DNA from: Cafeteria roenbergensis
Lineage: Eukaryota > Sar > Bigyra > Bicosoecida > Cafeteriaceae
Assembly (NCBI GenBank): GCA_008330645.1
Contig: VLTN01000018.1
Coordinates: forward strand, 434,001 to 498,000
Reading direction: 5' to 3'
Length of the DNA stretch: 64,000 nucleotides
The translations under genes and the position numbers were made by a program. The stretch's first letter is position 1, and the number at the start of each line of letters is the position of its first letter. Shown one piece after another: positions 29,584 to 41,722 of this stretch. The notes beneath the pieces are model-generated. The model had not been told where the DNA came from. It saw nothing but the letters and a program-made list of their open reading frames with translations, and did not search any database.

Positions 29584-31815
29584 ATGCGCGAGGGCGCGCT
29601 GACATTTTCCGCTCATTCACCGCTCGGCTCTCGCACCGCACAGCCAGCCTCCCTCTCCCCCCCCTCCACCGCACGCTGCCCTGTGGCTGTTCGCAGTCTC
29701 CCTCGTGTGACATTTGCGGAAACTCTGCGTGTGAGCCTTGCCCCGGCTGGCTTGCCGGAGCCGCCGACCGGGATCAGCGCAAACGCCAGGCAGCGCAAAT
29801 CCTTTTCATTTGGCACCTCTCTGCTCCTCGCAGCTGGGACCCCCTTCTGGCACGACATCACCCAGCGAGATGCTGGGTCTAGCGTTGACGTGTGCACCCG
29901 GTGCTTCCCTGCGCCTCCGGGCGACAGCAGCGCGGCGTCTACCGAGGGAGTCACCGTGGCAAGCGCCACGAGTCTGCTGCTCGACAGCAAAGCCTCCTCG
30001 GCACAAGAGGCGGGCAGCCTTGGCCACCTGGTCCGAGAGCTTCTGCAGGGCGTCAAGGCCGATGAGGCCGCGAGCACTGCGCCTCGGCGCAAGACTGCGA
30101 TTCCGAAGCCCAAGGCCAAGAGCCCGGAAGTCGGCGCGGCACTGTGGGCAGCACCGCCTGCGCGTTTCCGAAACCCGCTCATTGGAACCGACACTGTGAT
30201 CGCTTCCTCCGACGCGCTGAAGCGAGCAAGCCTGGCCATGGGGCCCGACGGCACCTCAGATGGCGCAAGCCGCGTGCTGGCCGCGCTTGGCCTGCTTATG
30301 CCGGAAGGTGAGGCAGCAGCGCTCCTGGAGGCCAGCGACCAGCAGCAAAGCAAGCAGCGTGCGACCATTTCTGGAATTGGCCCGTTCGCAAGCACCGGCT
30401 CAAGCGAGGACGGCATGCCGCACTTCCCCATGCCGGACGGAATGTCCCGGCAAGGGTCCGACCTGGTCACCATCGCTGCGTCGGGCGGCTCCGTGTTTTC
30501 ACTCGCGCCCCGCACCTCGTCGCCTCTGCCTGATCTGGACACTGAGGCCGATTCTGCGGGACCGGAGCTCGATGAGAAGGCTGGTCCTGTGGAGGCGGAG
30601 CTGAGCCTCGACCCCGAACCCATCCTTGCCGCCTGCCCCACCAGCCCGGCAGCAGCAGCCGCTGGCGCAGCCGGCCAACATGTCTGCGACCAAGACGGCG
30701 ATGCTGCTCCCGACCTCGGACAAGGCGCGGACGAGGTGCCTGAGACGGCTTCCCCCGTCGGCGCAACGGCCTGGTGGCATGTCGACGCGCCTGCCTGGAG
30801 CGACGGCTCCACTCCTTCCGCTGCCATGGCTCCTGCCGGTGCCGCTGCTGCCGCTGCTGCTTCTGCTGCGGAGGGCGCTGAAGGCAGGCTGGAAGCGCAG
30901 TTCGCGCGCGTCCTTGCCACGGCGCTGTGTGAGCCTGCTGCAAGCTGTCGACTGCTCTTCCGGCCGACGCTGGCTCTCCGGGCGCTGGTGAGGAAGGCTG
31001 CGGCGCTGTCGCAGCGAGTGGCCGCCGTCGCCCTCGCCTCTCCGGCAGAGGCTTGCGAAAGCCTGACAGATGTCGTGTACCCAGCGCTGCTCAGCGCGTT
31101 CGAGGCCGATGATGAGCTGCGCGCGTCTGGCGCGGAAGGCGATGCCATGACTGAGGTTGCGGCGATGCGCGAGTTCGCTCAAGCGCTCGGCTCCGACCCC
31201 GACGAGGCTGCCAAACTGCTCCAAGCTGCTCTGGCAACTTCTGCGGCGTCTGGCAGGAGCGGCGCAGGAAGTGCTCCCTCCAGCCGAAGGCAGGCGCTTC
31301 GGGTTGCGGAGGCGTTGCTGTCTCCGGCTCCGCTTGACAACACTGGCACCGACGACGGCGACCTCCCTGCTGGCTCACAAAAGGAGCTCAAGGCAGCTTT
31401 TGAAGCCGCGGGGGCTTGCTCTGGCAGCCGAAACGGTGCCGTTGCTCACTTCTGCGCTGGCCTCGCCAACACGCTTGCGCTTCGCCTAGCGATTCTTGGC
31501 GCCGTGGCGAGGTTCGACGAGATGGACCCCGCGCTCGAGGCCAAGGCTCTCGATGGCGCACAAACGGTTGCAGCCGCATGGGCCGAGTCGCGCCCCAGCA
31601 TGGAGGCAGAGCTCGAGGGGCTGCCCAGCGAAGTGCGGGGCCGAATCGAAAGGCTTGATGCTGACCTCAAGGCAGCTGCTGCAAAGTTCGGCGCAACCTC
31701 CAAAGCCAACACGCTTGCATGGAGCACAGGGACGACGATTCCTTCCAAGATCCTTCTTGGCACCTGGTACCCTGAAGCAGCTTCGGATGCGGCTTCGGGG
31801 GTGCCATCAATGTAG
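29584..31815 (+). CDS. Unrecognised Ala/Ser/Glu-rich protein
   Basis: A 743-codon open frame. The first 80 residues look compositional. A strong acceptor-like site (CTCTGCTCCTCGCAG, ending about 29831) suggests the real coding part begins there, at about GTPFWHDITQRD, after a 5' exon I could not place. A candidate exon starting at 29505 does not match in phase. From residue 130 it is low complexity with short helical islands (GSLGHLVRELLQGVK; LLFRPTLALRALVRKAA; ALRVAEALLSPAPLD; LPSEVRGRIERLDADLKAAA). It has no signal peptide, membrane span or motif I know. The sustained frame and the ordered helical C-terminal third favour a real gene. Confidence 0.55.
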   Translation: MREGALTFSAHSPLGSRTAQPASLSPPSTARCPVAVRSLPRVTFAETLRVSLAPAGLPEPPTGISANARQRKSFSFGTSLLLAAGTPFWHDITQRDAGSSVDVCTRCFPAPPGDSSAASTEGVTVASATSLLLDSKASSAQEAGSLGHLVRELLQGVKADEAASTAPRRKTAIPKPKAKSPEVGAALWAAPPARFRNPLIGTDTVIASSDALKRASLAMGPDGTSDGASRVLAALGLLMPEGEAAALLEASDQQQSKQRATISGIGPFASTGSSEDGMPHFPMPDGMSRQGSDLVTIAASGGSVFSLAPRTSSPLPDLDTEADSAGPELDEKAGPVEAELSLDPEPILAACPTSPAAAAAGAAGQHVCDQDGDAAPDLGQGADEVPETASPVGATAWWHVDAPAWSDGSTPSAAMAPAGAAAAAAASAAEGAEGRLEAQFARVLATALCEPAASCRLLFRPTLALRALVRKAAALSQRVAAVALASPAEACESLTDVVYPALLSAFEADDELRASGAEGDAMTEVAAMREFAQALGSDPDEAAKLLQAALATSAASGRSGAGSAPSSRRQALRVAEALLSPAPLDNTGTDDGDLPAGSQKELKAAFEAAGACSGSRNGAVAHFCAGLANTLALRLAILGAVARFDEMDPALEAKALDGAQTVAAAWAESRPSMEAELEGLPSEVRGRIERLDADLKAAAAKFGATSKANTLAWSTGTTIPSKILLGTWYPEAASDAASGVPSM

Positions 31816-32115
31816 CTGTGTGCGAGACAACGACTCCACAGAGTTGGTGCGCAACGACGCGCAACGCTTGCCCCGCTGTCAAGGGCACCCTGCATCGCCA
31901 AAGTATGTTACAGTCATGCAGCGTCAGCAAAGGTCAGGTGAGCGCGCTCGCGTAGGTCGGCCGGCTCCTGGATCAAGAAAGCCGCAACGAAGCACCGACA
32001 CGCAGAGCAGAGCTGCGGCGGCGCTGGTGAATTCGACAGCCGCCCGCGCAAGCGGGAAGCACCAGAACTGTTGGAAGAGGCTCGCTCCTTGAGGGAGACA
32101 GGGTCTAAACTGCGA
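31816..32115. other. Unique 5' flank of the tandem array
   Basis: About 300 bases upstream of copy 1. They do not resemble the 140-base spacers ahead of copies 2 and 3, so copy 1 probably has its own promoter. No motif is recognised. Confidence 0.5.
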
Positions 32116-35100
32116 ATGCACCCATCAGCGGTGCTGGCACTGGCTGCCGCGGGTCTCTGGGCCGCCTGCCCGCCGAGCGCTGCAGCAGCAACCAGCGCGC
32201 AGCGCACCCAGCCCCCCACGGTCCGGGAGCTGTGCGTGGGGGGGCTGTCCTCCGCCATGGCCCCCGGCATCACGCTTGCGGACGACGCGGCGACGATGGG
32301 TGAGCCCATCAACCGCGGGCTGGCTGCCGGCGCGCTGAGCGCGCGCCTCGAAGGCGGGCAGTCGCTCAGCTTGGCTAGTTGCCAGGGGGCGGAGGCCCGA
32401 TGTCCACGCCATGCGCGCTTTGCTCCCGCCCCGCCGCAGTGGACATCGCGCGTCTGTGCTCGCTGCCGTGGGCGAATGCGAGCCGAGGCGGCGCTTGCGA
32501 GGAGGACTTCCGCATTCTGACCGAGCGATTCTCGGACCGCTTCGCGCCGGCAGCATGGCCGCAGCTTGTGGCGCCCGGGAGCGCGCTGGCTGCGCAGGCG
32601 CCCACCGCGCATGCGAGCGGGCGGCGGGGCATGCCGGGTCTGCCCATGTCGGTGAGGCCCGACGCGGGGGCCGCGGCGAGCCCGTCGCTGCTGAGGCTTG
32701 TGCTGGAGTCGCTGCTGCTGCGGGGACGTGGCGTGGGCTCGGGCTCGGCCCAGTGGCGCTGGCCGGGCGGCTGCGGGGGCATGTGCGGGGGTGGCCCTGT
32801 TGCGGCTGGCTGGCTTGGATGCGACACGCCCGTGCCGCTGCCCGCTCAATTCCGCTCTGCGCGCGCAGCAATCTCTTGTGACTTCGATGCGATGGTCTGA
32901 CGCCCCGCGTCCGGGGACGGTGCGGCGGAGCGGCGGGGCGCAGTCGTCGCCTGGCCGGTGCGAGTCGTCGGGGAATCACAGCCGCGGGCGAGCGCTGCTG
33001 TTGGAGGGGGAGCGAGTGCTGATCGCGGAGGGGTGGTTCGTGCCTTCGTCGCCGACACCGCCTTGCTGCGGTGGACTATCAAACACATTCACCCAGCTGA
33101 CGTCCATTCCTAACGCAAAGCAGGGACTGGAGTGTTCGTATGTCGCAAGGAGAAGCCACGGGGCGCTTCACAGCGGTGCGTTTCTTTCGAACGACTATGC
33201 TGCGCAGTCGGCAGCAACGCTGTTCGACGCTTACTTTCACAACCGGACAGGGGCGACGACTCCTACCAGGCAAGGCGCCACTGACCCCCGCCTCGGCCAC
33301 AGAACCTTCCTGGGGAGGCCCCACCAGATGCTGATCGTCTTCGCGGCCGGCCTCGACCAGTGGGGCGCCCTCCGCATCCCAGGACTGCCTCCCCCAGCGC
33401 CCGTCGACCAGGGCCTCTCTGCCAGCCTGCTGCTGGGCCACTCCACGTGGAACGCCACAAGCATGCTGCCTGCGGCGAGGGCGATGTCGGCGTCCGCGCT
33501 CTTCTGGGACGGGGACGGGACGGGCAACGGGTGCCGGATCACGGGCGATGCTGCGACGGGGTCCATTCGGCCGCCATGGCAAGCGTTTCGCGAGGTCGAC
33601 ATGTCGTACGCCGAGTCGGTCTCGATGTGCTTCGGAGGGCACGCCTCGGAATGCAGCATCCGTGGAGGCGCGTGCGGTGCCGCTGCCGCTCCGAAGCTGC
33701 CTCCGGTGCCCCGGTCGGATGCGGAGGCGTCATGCCTGCCCTCCGAGGTCATTGGGTCCGAAATGCAGGAGCAACCCCCGCAAAAGCCGGATCCATGGTG
33801 GCAGTGGGGTTCGCTGTCCTCCGTGGCCTGGTTCAAGCCTTGCGCCCCCGAGGCATGCGGGGGCAGGCCCTGCTCGGCGGAGGAGTGCAGGTCGAACACG
33901 GCCGACGTGGTCCAGCGACGGGCCGTGCAGCCCGCCCGCGTGCCCTCGCCCGCCCTGCTGGGCGTGCTGCGGCTTGCCGACGGGGGCGCGTTCGATTGGT
34001 ACTCGTGCCAGCCGACGGCGGCGTCATCCTTTCTGGGAGGGCTGCCCTCGTGCAGCGCCGTGTGCCGCGAGTCGAAGGGGGGCGGCGGCGCCGCGTGGCA
34101 GCGTCTGCAGATGGGCGTGGTCCGGCGCTCGGCGGGGAGCCCGCCCTCGCTGGCGAGCCGGGCGTGGCTGGGGGCGTGGTCGGGGCAGTGGTCCGCGGAC
34201 GGCTCGGAGCTGGGCTGCGAGGCGGGCTGGCCGATGCTGACGGCAGCTGCGAGTGAGGGGAGGCTGAGGGTGGCGTCGTCGGACGGGGTGCTTGGAGTGG
34301 CGGGGCACCTGGGCCAGCACGACGGGGGCGGGTGGGTCGCTGCGGCCCTGCTGAGCCCGCTGCTCTCCGGCGCGGAGGTGCGGGTGCAGCTTGACGTGCC
34401 GCTCAACGCGCTCGTGGGCGTGAGTCGTCAGCAGCTTCTGGCGGGCGTGGTGGGCGAGGCGCTCGTGGCTGCGGGCGGGCGGTCGAACGGGTGCGTGCGC
34501 GCGGTGTGCCGCGAGTGTCCGGGAGCGGAGAATCGGTCGGTGTGGGGCTGGGCGGGGCCTGTGCGGCCCGAGGGCGTGGGCGGGACATCGCTAGCCGTGC
34601 GGCTGATCGTCGGCGTGACCTTCATGCGGGCCGGGGACGCCGAGTGCGGGACGGCCACAGCTCCGTCATCGCTGGGCGCGTGGCTGGTGGACGCGAGGGC
34701 CTTGGGGCGGGCGCACCCCGTGGCCTTCACGGGCGAGGGGTCCAACTTGTCGTGGGCGAGCGATCACGCGGAGGCTCGGCGGCTGGGCGGGTGGCTCGAG
34801 CAGGTCGGGCCGTCGCTTCCCGAGCTGTCGCCGGCGGTGCTGGCGCTGTCGCTTGCGGCGTCCGTGTCGGGCTCGTCGCCGGACCGGCTGCTTGGCCGGT
34901 GGCTGGTGTGGGCGGCGCCGCAGTCTCAGCCGCCGGAGCCGCGCGTGACGGCCGTGGTGGCTGGCCTTCCGGCGGCAGGGCTCTCCCCGTGGTCTCCCCA
35001 GCTGTGCTCGGGCGGGCTGGGTGTGGACTGGGCCCAGGGCACGTGCTGGGGCAGCCGGGTGACCATGTCGCTGCTGGGTGTGGGGGTGTGCGTCGTGCTG

Positions 35101-36783
35101 GCCGGATGCTTCGCGCTGGTGCTGGCGGTGATGCCGGCTCCTGAGGTCGCGGGTCGGTGCGCGTGCGTGCGCAGCTGCTGCTGGTGCTGCGAGTGCGCGC
35201 GGTGCAGCTCGGCGGATGCTGGTCGCTTCGGCGGCGACGTTGGTCCGCTGGCGCGTCCGCTCGGCCGCGAGGCGTGGCGGCTGCGAGTGTCTGCGGCTCT
35301 CACGCTCGCTCCGTCCATGTGTCGGGGCGTTGAGCTGTGTCTGCTGCTGCTTCTGGCAGTATCGATGCGCCCGCTGTGGGGCGAGCCGGACGGGCTGGTG
35401 GTGGGCTGCATCGGCGTGCTGGTGTTGTGGGGCGTGTGGTCGGCCGGCCGGCTGTGCTTGCTGGCCCGGCGACGACGGGGCGGCTCTCGCAGCGACGGCG
35501 GGGACGACGTTGCGCGGGCCAGCGCCGGCTTCGGACCATCGCTGGCGCGTGCGGCGCCTGAGGGGTGGTCCCTCTTTCCGATCGAGGGTGCGCGGGCGGC
35601 TGGGATGGGAGCGGGGCCTGGTCGCGGGCAGCACGCCGAGGCGATGCTGTCTCCGGGCTGTCTCCGGTCCGGGGGAGCGGCGCTGTGCGCGTTTGGCGAC
35701 GCTTGGCAGGCGTTCGGCGCTGTGGACGTGCTGGCGGACGCGGATCGGGCGACCCGGCGCTTCCACCAGCTGCGCTCGGTCCCCGGGCTCGATCTGGGGA
35801 CACGACTCATTTCGCCAGTCAGATCGCCGGACAGCGACGTCGGCCTGCGACCAGCCTTGCAAGCGCTCACGACCGAGGCAGCAAGGCCGGAACCAGCAGT
35901 GCCTGTGTCACTCGCCGTCTGGGGCGGCAATCGCTTCAAGCCTGTCGCCTCGGCTGCTGCTGGGAGCACGTCGCCCGTCGCGGGGGGAGCCACTGTCGCC
36001 GGGTCGTCGTCTGCGGAGGGAAGTTCTGGGGGCGCGATGCAAGGGACGCGGCGGAACCAGGTGTTCGACGAGCCAGCACCGTCGATGCGTCATGCACACT
36101 CGCCTTCCGACCAAGGAGGTCCAAGGTCTGATGGCTGCTTCGTCGAGGCAAGCTGCGACCCCTCTCATGCGCCATCGGACAGCTCGGGCCCGCGGCCTGC
36201 ATTCGGCCACCCAGCCGATGCGCGCGATCAATTGGCACATCAGCAGCTTGACGACAATGGAGCAGATGTTCGAGTCTCTCTGCCGCCCCTCCGAACCTCA
36301 GACCGTCAGGCCGACGGCGCGGATGAGCCCACCAGCGTGACCCCAAGCGTTGGAAGCCCGTGCCTCCAGCGAGGTGCAGACGTCGGGTGGGCGGCTGATG
36401 CCCCGCGACTGCAGCGGCAGGCAGCGCACTTGGATCCTCCCGGTTCGGCGCCTGCGCTCCCTGCTGCCAGCGCGTGCCGGCGCTGCTCGTGGCAGCGGGC
36501 TTTGGCGGTGCTGCCCGACGTGCTGGTGGTCGCGCTCTTGCTGCGGAGCGCTGTCTTGGTGTTGTCGCCTCGGCTGTTCGCCGCGCACATCGCGAGTGCG
36601 CTGGCTCGGGCCGCGATCGCCTGGGGAGAGAATGCGACATCTGCCTCCGCCCTCTCCTCGGAGGTGTTCGAGTCCGAGCAGCTGTCCATGTGGGCCATGC
36701 CGCTCGGGCAGGGGCCTGTGCTTGTATCATGTTTGTTGTGTGTGGCGTCTGCAGTGGGCTCTCTCTTGCGCGTCGCCCTGTGA
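32116..36783 (+). CDS. Tandem-array protein copy 1: putative multi-pass surface protein with hypervariable ectodomain segment
   Basis: Proposed exons are 32116-32299, 32386-32894 and 32944-36783 (about 1,510 residues). Intron 1 is a clean 86-nt GTGAGC...CAG. The second junction is uncertain (see finding). Layout: signal peptide (VLALAAAGLWAACPPSAAAA), a Cys-rich predicted ectodomain to about residue 935, TM1 about 937-962 (LLGVGVCVVLAGCFALVLAV), a juxtamembrane Cys cluster (CCWCCECARCS), TM2 about 1017-1041, TM3 about 1047-1071, a long Ser/Pro-rich loop, TM4 about 1420-1441 and TM5 about 1488-1507. N-glycosylation sequons (NHS, NRT, NAT) support an extracellular N-terminal half. Residues about 274-340 are unlike those of the other copies. 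Copy 1 also differs at 33588-33605 and 33745-33790. I recognise no known domain; a receptor or self/non-self surface molecule is speculation. Confidence 0.75.
33072..33267 (+). other. Hypervariable cassette, copy 1
   Basis: 196 nt encoding a segment such as GLSNTFTQLTSIP...LFDAYFHNRTGA, flanked by near-identical sequence in all copies. It is exactly as long as the copy 2 cassette but shares little beyond spaced positions (TQ.TS, NDY..QSA, FDA.F). It contains an NRT sequon. Confidence 0.9.
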
Positions 36784-36923
36784 CAGCCCGCGACTATTGC
36801 TGCCTCGTCACCCAGTGCACCGCGACGGAAACCCAGATGCCTCTCCCGTGGCCAGCAGCTCTGCTTGCTCATCGGCCTCGAGTCCGCTCGTCCGCCACCG
36901 CCGGCGCCACGGCTTGCTCGGTC

Positions 36924-39900
36924 ATGCGCGCAAGGCCGGGCAGGGGGTGCCTTGCCGCGGTGGGGCGCGCCCCGGCGGTGCTGGCACTGGCTGCCGCGGG
37001 TCTCTGGGCCGCCTGCCCGCCGAGCGCTGCAGCAGCAACCAGCGCGCAGCGCACCCAGCCCCCCACGGTCCGGGAGCTGTGCGTGGGGGGGCTGTCCTCC
37101 GCCATGGCCCCCGGCATCACGCTTGCGGACGACGCGGCGACGATGGGTGAGCCCATCAACCGCGGGCTGGCTGCCGGCGCGCTGAGCGCGCGCCTCGAAG
37201 GCGGGCAGTCGCTCAGCTTGGCTAGTTGCCAGGGGGCGGAGGCCCGATGTCCACGCCATGCGCGCTTTGCTCCCGCCCCGCCGCAGTGGACATCGCGCGT
37301 CTGTGCTCGCTGCCGTGGGCGAATGCGAGCCGAGGCGGCGCTTGCGAGGAGGACTTCCGCATTCTGACCGAGCGATTCTCGGACCGCTTCACGCCAGCAG
37401 CATGGCCGCAGCTTGTGGCGCCCGGGAGCGCGCTGGCTGCGCAGGCGCCCACCGCGCATGCGAGCGGGCGGCGGGGCATGCCGGGTCTGCCCATGTCGGT
37501 GAGGCCCGACGCGGGGGCCACGGCGAGCCCGTCGCTGCTGAGGCTTGTGCTGGAGTCGCTGCTGCTGCGGGGGCGTGGCGTGGGCTCGGGCTCGGCCCAG
37601 TGGCGCTGGCCGGGCGGCTGCGGGGGCGTGTGCGGGGGTGGCCCTGTTGCGGCTGGCTGGCTTGGATGCGACACGCCCGTGCCGCTGCCCGCTCAATTCC
37701 GCTCTGCGCGCGCAGCAATCTCTTGTGACTTCGATGCGATGGTCTGACGCCCCGCGTCCGGGGACGGTGCGGCGGAGCGGCAGGGCGCAGTCGCCGCCTG
37801 GCCGGTGCGAGTCGTCCGGGAATCACAGCCGCGGGCGAGCGCTGCTGTTGGAGGGGGAGCGAGTGCTGATCGCGGAGGGGTGGTTCGTGCCTTCGTCGCC
37901 GACACCGCCTTGCTGCGGAGCGGACTCAAGTGCGTATACTCAAATGACATCGTCCTTGATGACTTTGGTGCCTCCAAATTGTTCGACCAGCGCCTGGAAA
38001 CGAAGAAGCTTCACAAACCAAGGCCTGTTCATGGCGAACGACTACGTGTCTCACTCGGCTGTTTGTGTTTTCGACGCTGAATTCATTGATACCAAGGGCG
38101 CCTCCGTCGCCACGAGGCAAGGCGCCACTGTCCCCCGCCTCGGCCACAGAACCTTCCTGGGGAGGCCCCACCAGATGCTGATCGTCTTCGCGGCCGGCCT
38201 CGACCAGTGGGGCGCCCTCCGCATCCCAGGACTGCCTCCCCCAGCGCCCGTCGACCAGGGCCTCTCTGCCAGCCTGCTGCTGGGCCATTCCACGTGGAAC
38301 GCCACAAGCATGCTGCCTGCGGCGAGGGCGATGTCGGCGTCCGCGCTCTTCTGGGACGGGGACGGGACGGGCAACGGGTGCCGGATCACGGGCGATGCTG
38401 CGACGGGGTCCATTCGGCCGCCATGGCAAGCGTTTGACCGCGTGGACGGGCTGTACGCCGAGTCGGTCTCGATGTGCTTCGGAGGGCACGCCTCGGAATG
38501 CAGCATCCGTGGAGGCGCGTGCGGTGCCGCTGCCGCTCCGAAGCTGCCTCCGGTGCCCCGGTCGGATGCGGAGGCGTCATGCCTGCCCTCCGCAGTGATC
38601 GGGTCGCGAGCAAGTTCACAGCCACCTGGCATCCCCAAGCCATGGTGGCAGTGGGGTTCGCTGTCCTCCGTGGCCTGGTTCAAGCCTTGCGCCCCCGAGG
38701 CATGCGGGGGCAGGCCCTGCTCGGCGGAGGAGTGCAGGTCGAACACGGCCGACGTGGTCCAGCGACGGGCCGTGCAGCCCGCCCGCGTGCCCTCGCCCGC
38801 CCTGCTGGGCGTGCTGCGGCTTGCCGACGGGGGCGCGTTCGATTGGTACTCGTGCCAGCCGACGGCGGCGTCATCCTTTCTGGGAGGGCTGCCCTCGTGC
38901 AGCGCCGTGTGCCGCGAGTCGGAGGGGGGCGGCGGCGCCGCGTGGCAGCGTCTGCAGATGGGCGTGGTCCGGCGCTCGGCGGGGAGCCCGCCCTCGCTGG
39001 CGAGCCGGGCGTGGCTGGGGGCGTGGTCGGGGCAGTGGTCCGCGGACGGCTTGGAGCTGGGCTGCGAGGCGGGCTGGCCGATGCTGACGGCAGCTGCGAG
39101 TGAGGGGAGGCTGAGGGTGGCGTCGTCGGACGGGGTGCTTGGAGTGGCGGGGCACCTGGGCCAGCACGACGGGGGCGGGTGGGTCGCTGCGGCCCTGCTG
39201 AGCCCGCTGCTCTCCGGCGCGGAGGTGCGGGTGCAGCTTGACGTGCCGCTCAACGCGCTCGTGGGCGTGAGTCGTCAGCAGCTTCTGGCGGGCGTGGTGG
39301 GCGAGGCGCTCGTGGCTGCGGGCGGGCGGTCGAACGGGTGCGTGCGCGCGGTGTGCCGCGAGTGTCCGGGAGCGGAGAATCGGTCGGTGTGGGGCTGGGC
39401 GGGGCCTGTGCGGCCCGAGGGCGTGGGCGGGACATCGCTAGCCGTGCGGCTGATCGTCGGCGTGACCTTCATGCGGGCCGGGGACGCCGAGTGCGGGACG
39501 GCCACAGCTCCGTCATCGCTGGGCGCGTGGCTGGTGGACGCGAGGGCCTTGGGGCGGGCGCACCCCGTGGCCTTCACGGGCGAGGGGTCCAACTTGTCGT
39601 GGGCGAGCGATCACGCGGAGGCTCGGCGGCTGGGCGGGTGGCTCGAGCAGGTCGGGCCGTCGCTTCCCGAGCTGTCGCCGGCGGTGCTGGCGCTGTCGCT
39701 TGCGGCGTCCGTGTCGGGCTCGTCGCCGGACCGGCTGCTTGGCCGGTGGCTGGTGTGGGCGGCGCCGCAGTCTCAGCCGCCGGAGCCGCGCGTGACGGCC
39801 GTGGTGGCTGGCCTTCCGGCGGCAGGGCTCTCCCCGTGGTCTCCCCAGCTGTGCTCGGGCGGGCTGGGTGTGGACTGGGCCCAGGGCACGTGCTGGGGCA

Positions 39901-41582
39901 GCCGGGTGACCATGTCGCTGCTGGGTGTGGGGGTGTGCGTCGTGCTGGCCGGATGCTTCGCGCTGGTGCTGGCGGTGATGCCGGCCCCTGAGGTCGCGGG
40001 TCGGTGCGCGTGCGTGCGCAGCTGCTGCTGGTGCTGCGAGTGCGCGCGGTGCAGCTCGGCCGATGCTGGTCGCTTCGGCGGCGACGTTGGTCCGCTGGCG
40101 CGTCCGCTCGGCCGCGAGGCGTGGCGGCTGCGAGTGTCTGCGGCTCTCACGCTCGCTCCGTCCATGTGTCGGGGCGTTGAGCTGTGTCTGCTGCTGCTTC
40201 TGGCAGCATCGATGCGCCCGCTGTGGGGCGAGCCGGACGGGCTGGTGGTGGGCTGCATCGGCGTGCTGGTGTTGTGGGGCGTGTGGTCGGCCGGCCGGCT
40301 GTGCTTGCTGGCCCGGCGACGACGGGGCGGCTCTCGCAGCGACGGCGGGGACGACGTTGCGCGGGCCAGCGCCGGCTTCGGACCATCGCTGGCGCGTGCG
40401 GCGCCTGAGGGGTGGTCCCTCTTTCCGATCGAGGGTGCGCGGGCGGCTGGGATGGGAGCGGGGCCTGGTCGCGGGCAGCACGCCGAGGCGATGCTGTCTC
40501 CGGGCTGTCTCCGGTCCGGGGGAGCGGCGCTGTGCGCGTTTGGCGACGCTTGGCAGGCGTTCGGCGCTGTGGACGTGCTGGCGGACGCGGATCGGGCGAC
40601 CCGGCGCTTCCACCAGCTGCGCTCGGTCCCCGGGCTCGATCTGGGGACACGACTCATTTCGCCAGTCAGATCGCCGGACAGCGACGTCGGCCTGCGACCA
40701 GCCTTGCAAGCGCTCACGACCGAGGCAGCAAGGCCGGAACCAGCAGTGCCTGTGTCACTCGCCGTCTGGGGCGGCAATCGCTTCAAGCCTGTCGCCTCGG
40801 CTGCTGCTGGGAGTGCGTCGCCCGTCGCGGGGGGAGCCACTGTCGCCGGGTCGTCGTCTGCGGAGGGAAGTTCTGGGGGCGCGATGCAAGGGACGCGGCG
40901 GAACCAGGTGTTCGACGAGCCAGCACCGTCGATGCGTCATGCACACTCGCCTTCCGACCAAGGAGGTCCAAGGTCTGATGGCTGCTTCGTCGAGGCAAGC
41001 TGCGACCCCTCTCATGCGCCATCGGACAGCTCGGGCCCGCGGCCTGCATTCGGCCACCCAGCCGATGCGAGCGTGCCTTTGCCGCCCCTCCGAACCTCAG
41101 ACCGTCAGGCCGACGGCGCGGATGAGCCCACGAGCGTGACCCCAAGCGTTGGAAGCCCGTGCCTCCAGCGAGGTGCAGACGTCGGGTGGGCGGCTGATGC
41201 CCCGCGACTGCAGCAGCAGGCAGCGCACTTGGATCCTCCCGGTTCGGCGCCTGCGCTCCCTGCTGCCAGCGCGTGCCGGCGCTGCTCGTGGCAGCGGGCT
41301 TTGGCGGTGCTGCCCGACGTGCTGGTGGTCGCGCTCTTGCTGCGGAGCGCTGTCTTGGTGTTGTCGCCTCGGCTGTTCGCCGCGCACATCGCGAGTGCGC
41401 TGGCTCGGGCCGCGATCGCCTGGGGAGAGAATGCGACATCTGCCTCCGCCCTCTCCTCGGAGGTGTTCGAGTCCGAGCAGCTGTCCATGTGGGCCATGCC
41501 GCTCGGGCAGGGGCCTGTGCTTGTATCATGTTTGTTGTGTGTGGCGTCTGCAGTGGGCTCTCTCTTGCGCGTCGCCCTGTGA
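36924..41582 (+). CDS. Tandem-array protein copy 2: putative multi-pass surface protein
   Basis: Proposed exons are 36924-37146, 37233-37741 and 37791-41582 (about 1,507 residues), with the same intron sites and five membrane spans as copy 1. The N-terminus differs: MRARPGRGCLAAVGRAPA precedes the shared signal-peptide core, because its 5' end derives from the repeat-unit end rather than from the unique flank. Only about 140 bases separate it from the copy 1 stop, so transcription may read through or start from a very compact promoter. The cytoplasmic loop lacks 16 codons present in copy 1. Apart from the cassette and short blocks, it is nearly identical to copy 1 through the last membrane span and the spacer. 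No domain is recognised. Confidence 0.75.
37919..38114 (+). other. Hypervariable cassette, copy 2
   Basis: 196 nt encoding a segment beginning ADSSAYTQMTSSLMTLVPP and running to FDAEFIDTKGASVATRQ. Its local AT content is visibly higher than that of the flanks, which are otherwise virtually the same in copies 1 and 3. Confidence 0.9.
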
Positions 41583-41722
41583 CAGCCCGCGACTATTGCT
41601 GCCTCGTCACCCAGTGCACCGCGACGGAAACCCAGATGCCTCTCCCGTGGCCAGCAGCTCTGCTTGCTCATCGGCCTCGAGTCCGCTCGTCCGCCACCGC
41701 CGGCGCCACGGCTTGCTCGGTC

